From NCBI RefSeq assembly GCF_001758225.1, contig NZ_MAST01000024.1, positions 1 through 51,844 on the forward strand: a stretch of DNA of 51,844 nt. Reading direction: 5' to 3'. The notes under the pieces were generated by a model, which worked only from the letters and a program-made list of their open reading frames with translations, was not told the origin of the DNA and made no database searches. Both the position numbers and the translations under genes were made by a program. Below are positions 47,433-51,844 of the stretch, piece after piece. The stretch comes from Humibacillus sp. DSM 29435 (GTDB lineage Bacteria > Actinomycetota > Actinomycetes > Actinomycetales > Dermatophilaceae). The first letter of the stretch is position 1; each line of letters opens with the position of its first letter.

Positions 47433-48508
47433 GCGACATCGACACCACTCGGCCCGAGTCTGGCTCCGAGCTGGCACACCACCAGGAGCAGTCTCTCGAC
47501 CGGTTCGAGAACCCGGGTCTTCCGCCGCACATCCACCGTGCCGCTGACGATGACCCGGCCGCCGGCAAGAGGGCCGAGAAGCAGGTCGCCACCCTCTTCG
47601 GTCTGTCGATGCTGGCCACGCTCGTCTTCATGGTCGCCTACTTCGCCATTCCCGACGAGTCAACCTTCTACCTGCCTGGGGTGGGCCTGTCGAAGACCCA
47701 GAACGTCGTGCTCGGCCTATCGATGGGCTTCGCGCTCTTCTTCATCGGCATCGGTGCGGTCCACTGGGCCAAGACGCTGATGTCTGATGAGGAGATCGTC
47801 GAGGAACGACACCCGCAGCGCTCCGATGACCGCAGCCGGGCTGCCGCCGTGGCCACCGTGCTCGACGGCGGCGCCAACGCCCAGCTCGGGCGTCGCCCGC
47901 TCATCCTCTACTCCCTCACGGGGGCCCTGGGGCTGTTCGCCCTCCCCTTCGTGCTGCAGATCGCCGGCTCGCTCGGCCCCGTCAATGCTCCTGAAGAGCT
48001 CAAAGAGAACATCTGGGACCTCAAGAACAACGACGGCAAGCCGATCCGACTCATGCGCGACCCCGAGATGACTCCGATCAAGCTCTCCGACGTCACCAAC
48101 GGCTCGGTCTTCCACGTCATGCCCGAGACGCTGCAGAAGAACATCGACGAGAACCACGGCGTTCTCGAGGCGAAGGCCAAGGCAGCGGTGATCCTGATCC
48201 GTCTCGAGCCTGACCTCATCAAGGTGCAGAAGCAGAAGGACTGGGGGGTCGACGGGGTCGTCGCCTACTCCAAGATCTGCACCCACGTCGGCTGCGCCGT
48301 CGGCCTCTACGAGCAGACCACTCACCACCTGCTCTGCCCGTGCCACCAGTCGACCTTCGACCTGCCCGACGACTGCAACGTCATCTTCGGCCCGGCCAAG
48401 CGGCCGCTGCCGCAACTCAAGATCACCGTCGACGACGCGGGATACCTCGTCGCCCCCCAGGGCTTCATGGAGCCCGTGGGACCGAGTTTCTGGGAGCGTT
48501 CACGATGA
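47429..48508 (+). CDS. qcrA: cytochrome bc1 complex Rieske iron-sulphur subunit
   Basis: A 359-residue Rieske protein with three membrane helices in the first 200 residues (LFGLSMLATLVFMVAYFAIP, VVLGLSMGFALFFIGIGAVH, LILYSLTGALGLFALPFVLQ) and a C-terminal 2Fe-2S domain. The cluster ligands are CTHVGC (Cys284, His286) and CPCH (Cys303, His306). It receives electrons from menaquinol in the bcc complex. The three-helix anchor is characteristic of actinobacteria. It overlaps qcrC and qcrB by 4 bp each, so expression is tightly coupled. Confidence 0.95.
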   Translation: MSDIDTTRPESGSELAHHQEQSLDRFENPGLPPHIHRAADDDPAAGKRAEKQVATLFGLSMLATLVFMVAYFAIPDESTFYLPGVGLSKTQNVVLGLSMGFALFFIGIGAVHWAKTLMSDEEIVEERHPQRSDDRSRAAAVATVLDGGANAQLGRRPLILYSLTGALGLFALPFVLQIAGSLGPVNAPEELKENIWDLKNNDGKPIRLMRDPEMTPIKLSDVTNGSVFHVMPETLQKNIDENHGVLEAKAKAAVILIRLEPDLIKVQKQKDWGVDGVVAYSKICTHVGCAVGLYEQTTHHLLCPCHQSTFDLPDDCNVIFGPAKRPLPQLKITVDDAGYLVAPQGFMEPVGPSFWERSR

Positions 48509-50289
48509 GCACCATCAACGACACGCGGCCGGCTGAGGCGCTGCGCGACGGCGACCTCGGCGCCGAGCAGGAGCGGGCCGACGTCAAGCCGCTCGGCGGG
48601 ATCGCCGGCTGGCTCGATGACCGCACGGGCGGGGCCAAGCCCACGTCGCACTTCCTGAAGAAGGTGTTCCCCGACCACTGGTCGTTCATGCTGGGCGAGA
48701 TCGCGATGTACTCGATGATCATCTGCCTGCTGACCGGGGTCTTCCTGACCTTCTGGTACGTGCCGAGCATGACGCAGGTCGTCTACGACGGTTCGTACGT
48801 GCCGCTGCAGGGCATTACGGTCTCCGACGCCTACCGCTCGACCCTCAACATCTCCTTCGACATCCGCGGTGGGCTGCTGATCCGGCAGATTCACCACTGG
48901 GGCGCGCTGATCTTCGTCGTCTCGGTCTTCGTGCACATGACACGGGTCTTCTTCACCGGAGCGTTCCGCAAGCCCCGTGAGATCAACTGGGTGCTCGGAA
49001 CCCTGCTGTCGATGCTGGCCTGCATCGAGGGTTTCGCCGGCTACTCGCTTCCCGACGACCTGCTCTCCGGCACCGGCATCCGCGCCATGAACGGCTTCGT
49101 GCAGTCCATTCCCGTCGTCGGCAGCTACGTGTCGTACTTCATCTTCGGCGGGGCCTTCCCCGGTGAGGCGATCATCCCGCGCCTGTACTCGGTGCACGTG
49201 CTCCTCCTGCCGGCCGTGCTCGTCGGAGTCTTCACGGCCCACATCCTGTTCGTCGTGATCCACAAGCACACCCAGTTCCCCGGGCCCGGCCGCACCAACA
49301 ACAACGTCGTCGGCTACCCGCTGATGCCGGTCTACATGGCCAAGGCCGGGGGCTTCTTCTTCATCGTCTTCGGCATCATCGCCCTCGTCTCGGCCGTGGT
49401 CTCGATCAACCCGATCTGGGGCTACGGACCGTATGACCCGTCGCCGATCACGGCAGGCTCCCAGCCCGACTGGTACATGGGCTTCGCCGACGGTGCACTC
49501 CGTCTGCTGCCGGGCTTCCTGGAGTTCCAGACGTTCGGCTTCACCTGGAGCATGAACATCTTCCCGGGCTCGATCCTGCTGCTGCCGTTGATGTGGGGCA
49601 TCATCGGCGTCTACCCGTTCGTCGAGTCGTGGGTCACCGGCGACAAGCGCGAGCACCACCTGCTCGACCGGCCCCGCAACGCCCCGACCCGCGCGGGCAT
49701 CGGTGTCGCCGGCATCACCGCCTACACCGTGCTGCTGTTCGCATCGGGCAACGACCTCATGGCCATCAAGCTGCAGCTGTCGATCAACGACCTGACCCAG
49801 CTCTTCCGGCTGCTGTTCTTCGTCGGCCCGGTGATCGCCTTCTGGTTGACCAAGCGCATCTGCCTCAGCCTGCAGCGTGCCGACCGTCAGAAGGTGCTCC
49901 ACGGCCGCGAGACCGGCACCATCTGGCGCTACCCCGATGGCCGGTTCGAAGAGATCCACGCCCCGCTCAGCCCCTTCGAGCGGTGGGCTCTGGTTCAGCA
50001 CGAGTCGCCCGAGCCCCTGCGGATCTCCGCCGAGGCCGACGAGAACGGGGTGGCCAGCCCGCTGGCGCGCGTGGAGCGCGTCCGAGCCAAGCTGTCGCAC
50101 TTCTACTTCAGCGACCGGGTGGCCCCGCCCACGCCGTCTGAGCTCGAGGCGGCTCACCACCACGGTGACGAGGTCGACGAGAGTCATCTGCTCACCGGTC
50201 AGCATGAGGCCATCGACACTTCCGAGACGAGCGACTCCAGCTCGACCCCTCGCGAGACCATCAAGGCCGACCGCAAACGCCTGACCTAG
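48505..50289 (+). CDS. qcrB: cytochrome bc1 complex cytochrome b subunit
   Basis: A 594-residue cytochrome b with eight or more membrane helices. Haem-ligand helices are visible in LLIRQIHHWGALIFVVSVFV and HVLLLPAVLVGVFTAHILFV; the quinone-site loop PxWY-like YDPSPITAGSQPDWYMGFAD follows. The C-terminal extension after residue 430 (LTKRICLSLQRADRQKVL and onward) is the actinobacterial type and ends in a disordered Asp/Ser/Thr-rich tail. This is the subunit bound by drugs such as Q203 in M. tuberculosis. A terminator-like hairpin follows at 50315-50345. Confidence 0.95.
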   Translation: MSTINDTRPAEALRDGDLGAEQERADVKPLGGIAGWLDDRTGGAKPTSHFLKKVFPDHWSFMLGEIAMYSMIICLLTGVFLTFWYVPSMTQVVYDGSYVPLQGITVSDAYRSTLNISFDIRGGLLIRQIHHWGALIFVVSVFVHMTRVFFTGAFRKPREINWVLGTLLSMLACIEGFAGYSLPDDLLSGTGIRAMNGFVQSIPVVGSYVSYFIFGGAFPGEAIIPRLYSVHVLLLPAVLVGVFTAHILFVVIHKHTQFPGPGRTNNNVVGYPLMPVYMAKAGGFFFIVFGIIALVSAVVSINPIWGYGPYDPSPITAGSQPDWYMGFADGALRLLPGFLEFQTFGFTWSMNIFPGSILLLPLMWGIIGVYPFVESWVTGDKREHHLLDRPRNAPTRAGIGVAGITAYTVLLFASGNDLMAIKLQLSINDLTQLFRLLFFVGPVIAFWLTKRICLSLQRADRQKVLHGRETGTIWRYPDGRFEEIHAPLSPFERWALVQHESPEPLRISAEADENGVASPLARVERVRAKLSHFYFSDRVAPPTPSELEAAHHHGDEVDESHLLTGQHEAIDTSETSDSSSTPRETIKADRKRLT

Positions 50290-50314
50290 GCCTGCGCGCA
50301 CCAACACCGAGAGG

Positions 50315-50345
50315 CCCGTCCCTACCACCTAGGTGGGGCGGGTTT
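50315..50345 (+). terminator. terminator after the qcrCAB operon
   Basis: The palindrome CCACCTAGGTGG (50325-50336) is extended by further pairing of CCCG with CGGG across small bulges and is followed by TTTC. It lies 26 bp after the qcrB stop. Confidence 0.55.
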
Positions 50346-50385
50346 CTCGCTGCCCGAGCAGGGGTGAAGACTGGCGCCGACCTCC

Positions 50386-50435
50386 GGTCAGCGACGTGAC
50401 GGTTTCAGCGACGTGGCAGGTTCAGCGACGTGACA
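50386..50435. repeat. three direct repeats before the metallopeptidase gene
   Basis: GGTCAGCGACGTGAC (50386-50400), GGTTTCAGCGACGTGGCA (50401-50418) and GGTTCAGCGACGTGACA (50419-50435) share the core TCAGCGACGTG with 17-18 bp spacing. They end 11 bp before the GTG start, where the promoter would be. Confidence 0.75.
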
Positions 50436-50446
50436 GACTCGACAGC

Positions 50447-50800
50447 GTGCAACAGGTCAGTGACGAGTACTTCGAGCAGGTGGTCGGAGAGGCCCTTGAC
50501 TCGATCCCCGCCGACCTGGCCGCAGCCATGAGCAACGTGGTGGTGCTCGTCGAGGCGGAACCGCCCGCTGACGAGCCGGAGCTGCTCGGGATCTACGAGG
50601 GCACTCCCCTGACCGAACGGGACGGCTGGTGGGACGCCGGCTCGCTTCCCGACCGCATCACCATCTTCGCAGGACCGCTGCAACGGCTGTGCTCCACGGC
50701 CGAACAGCTTCGAGACGAGATCGCCATCACCGTCGTACACGAGGTCGCCCACCATTTCGGCATTGACGACGCCCACCTGCACGAGCTCGGCTGGGGCTGA
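50447..50800 (+). CDS. metallopeptidase family protein (minimal zincin, DUF1025)
   Basis: A 117-residue protein of the minimal metallopeptidase family (PF06262). It begins VSDEYFEQVVGEALDSIP and carries the zinc-binding signature HEVAHHFGIDDAHLHELGWG at the C-terminus (HExxHxxxxxD). Family members have a small zincin fold but their activity has hardly been shown. GTG at 50447 is chosen because the family starts within a few residues of this point. It lies in the gap between the qcrCAB operon and the convergent ctaF gene and has the triple repeat in its promoter region. Confidence 0.88.
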   Translation: MQQVSDEYFEQVVGEALDSIPADLAAAMSNVVVLVEAEPPADEPELLGIYEGTPLTERDGWWDAGSLPDRITIFAGPLQRLCSTAEQLRDEIAITVVHEVAHHFGIDDAHLHELGWG

Positions 50801-50932
50801 ACCGGCAGGGTTAACCGTCAGGCTGAGCCGTCGGGTCTCACCCCGGGCTCTCGCTCGCGTACCGGGCCCCTGCGCGCCAAGCACGGCCGCGGCACACCTT
50901 TACGCGCGACCGCACGAGGTCTACCGTCGGAG

Positions 50933-51025
50933 ATGTCAGTCAAGTCCGATCGGACGGAGGTACCCGATGACCTCTCCAGCGCGATCGCACCACGAGCCGA
51001 ACGGGCCGTGACCCAGCTTGCATGA
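50933..51025 (+). CDS. possible 30-residue small ORF
   Basis: An ATG at 50933 opens a frame for a 30-residue hydrophilic peptide (MSVKSDRTEVPDDLSSAIAP and ten more residues), whose TGA lies inside the stem of the terminator hairpin at 51021. A GAGG lies 11 bp before it. The third codon positions are less GC-rich than those of the real genes here, so it may be chance. Listed at low confidence because it fills the only sizeable gap between the metallopeptidase and the terminator. Confidence 0.2.
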   Translation: MSVKSDRTEVPDDLSSAIAPRAERAVTQLA

Positions 51026-51062
51026 CGAAGGGGAAGGCCAACCGGCCTTCCCCTTCGTCATG
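51021..51062. terminator. strong bidirectional terminator
   Basis: A perfect 19-bp stem (CATGACGAAGGGGAAGGCC and its complement) with the loop AACC lies between the convergent metallopeptidase region and ctaF. It is the strongest hairpin in the window. Confidence 0.85.
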
Positions 51063-51089
51063 TCCGACGCGTGGGCCGGCAGGAACCTC

Positions 51090-51491
51090 TCAGATGGAGT
51101 ACTCACCCGAGAAGGACTCGAAGACCCAGAGCACCAGGGCGACGGCCCCCAAGAACGCACCGATGATGAACAGCCACCAACCGACCGCCAGGCCAGTGAA
51201 CATGACAGCACCGGCGAGCGCGAGCCAGAGCGGGGTCCATGAGCTGGCGACGAAGTATCCGTAGTTTCCCTCACCCTCGTCGATCTCGCCCGTGATGTTG
51301 TCTTCGGGGCGGAGGGGAAGAGCCTTGCCGGTGACGTAGAGGTAGAACCCTGTCAACAGGAACAGCAGCATCGTCAGCAGCAGGGCGGTGGTCCCGATCG
51401 GCTCTTCCCACTTCGACCAGAAGCCGTAGATCAGGGTGAGCACTGCGAAGAAGACGCAGAGGTACGCGAAGAGCTTGGTCTCGACCTTCAC
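51090..51491 (-). CDS. ctaF: cytochrome c oxidase subunit IV, actinobacterial type
   Basis: A 133-residue integral membrane protein with four helices (FAYLCVFFAVLTLIYGFWSK, TALLLTMLLFLLTGFYLYVT, PLWLALAGAVMFTGLAVGWW and FIIGAFLGAVALVLWVFES). CtaF is the fourth subunit of the aa3 oxidase in high-GC Gram-positives and stabilises the core. The acidic loop PEDNITGEIDEGEGNYGYF is typical. It starts 3 bp after the ctaD stop, so it is in the ctaD operon. Its own stop is followed by the strong terminator at 51021-51062. Confidence 0.93.
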   Translation of the reverse strand: MKVETKLFAYLCVFFAVLTLIYGFWSKWEEPIGTTALLLTMLLFLLTGFYLYVTGKALPLRPEDNITGEIDEGEGNYGYFVASSWTPLWLALAGAVMFTGLAVGWWLFIIGAFLGAVALVLWVFESFSGEYSI

Positions 51492-51494
51492 CGT

Positions 51495-51844
51495 TCAGCT
51501 CTCCTTGCCCGCGTTGGACGCCCGCGCGGGGTCTCGGTCTCCGACGTCGGCCTGGCCCATGACCTGGATCAGGGTGCCACGGTCAGGCACGGGTGCGGCT
51601 CCCGGGGCGGCTTCGGGGTGATGGAGGTCGAACGCCGGCCGTTCGGAGCGGATGCGGGGCAACGAGGTGAAGTTGTGCCGCGGCGGCGGGCACGAGGTCG
51701 CCCATTCGAGCGAACCGCCGTAGCCCCAGGGGTCGTCGGTCTCGACCAGTGGCGCGGAACGCCAAGTACGCCACACGTTGTACAGGAACGGGATCATCGA
51801 GGCGCCGAGCAGGAACGCGCCGCAGCTGGAGATCACGTTCGCCG
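51495..51844 (-). CDS. ctaD: cytochrome c oxidase subunit I, C-terminal part (cut by window edge)
   Basis: Only the last 116 or so codons are in the window; the 5' end lies beyond 51844. The visible part has the end of the last membrane helix ([20 protein letters not shown]) and the typical C-terminal tail [20 protein letters not shown] followed by [20 protein letters not shown] and an Ala/Pro-rich end. No catalytic haem ligands fall in this part. The ctaF gene follows at once on the same strand. Confidence 0.9.
   Translation of the reverse strand, partial: ANVISSCGAFLLGASMIPFLYNVWRTWRSAPLVETDDPWGYGGSLEWATSCPPPRHNFTSLPRIRSERPAFDLHHPEAAPGAAPVPDRGTLIQVMGQADVGDRDPARASNAGKES

Noticed and set aside
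48322-50328. A 668-codon open frame on the minus strand
   Set aside because: Antisense to qcrB; a shadow frame.

Overview
The window is chromosomal DNA of a high-GC actinomycete, most likely from the Micrococcales (Intrasporangiaceae or Dermatophilaceae type). This rests on the very high G+C at third codon positions, frequent GTG and TTG starts, actinobacterial-only families (DUF7455, DUF3040, DUF6504, SAV_6107-type HEPN, Rv2175c, CtaF, QcrC with two CxxCH motifs, class II DAHP synthase) and a gene order that runs parallel to the Mycobacterium tuberculosis Rv2172c-Rv2200c block. No tRNA, rRNA, CRISPR array, insertion sequence or prophage was seen. Almost every base is coding, and many neighbours overlap by 4 bp (ATGA or GTGA).

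Region 1 (1-13.9 kb) holds a nitroreductase, topoisomerase IV subunit A (parC), a sucrase/ferredoxin-like protein, then on the minus strand a compact six-gene MoxR AAA ATPase - DUF58 - membrane protein - VWA - VWA - TPR operon, topoisomerase IV subunit B (parE), and two small actinobacterial genes (DUF7455, DUF456). The two topoisomerase IV genes therefore bracket a MoxR/VWA chaperone-like system.

Region 2 (13.4-21.4 kb, minus strand) is a damage-tolerance cassette: a perfect LexA-type SOS box (TCGAAC-GTAT-GTTCGA inside a 30-bp dyad at 21318-21347), then DUF6504, a HEPN-domain protein, a DnaE2-type error-prone polymerase, a methyltransferase, DNA polymerase IV (dinB) and DUF3040. No ImuA or ImuB lies in the window. 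The first three genes look like a translesion module in which DUF6504 and HEPN stand where mutasome accessory factors would be expected. This is the most interesting system here.

Region 3 (21.7-37.2 kb) carries DUF4126, metF, a polyprenyl diphosphate synthase, the PknL kinase with its presumed partner Rv2175c and a LysM/transglycosylase, an EamA transporter, AroG, a two-component system, a 1-acylglycerol-3-phosphate acyltransferase, a ROK glucokinase, a Cys-rich protein and an SRPBCC protein. Region 4 (37.3-51.8 kb) has a long-chain acyl-CoA ligase, a secreted metallopeptidase-like lipoprotein, a Cys-rich protein, a secreted LamG-like protein, the DEDDh-exonuclease/GIY-YIG (UvrC-like) fusion, an Lrp/AsnC-type single-domain protein, trpD with a receiver-like partner, and the respiratory supercomplex genes ctaE-qcrCAB, then ctaF and the 3' end of ctaD.

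Two features recur across the window. Short tandem repeats (mostly 9 or 12 bp) sit in the disordered ends of proteins or between genes. A TANNNT (or similar) -10 box often lies 6-7 bp before a start codon, which suggests leaderless transcripts for at least seven genes.
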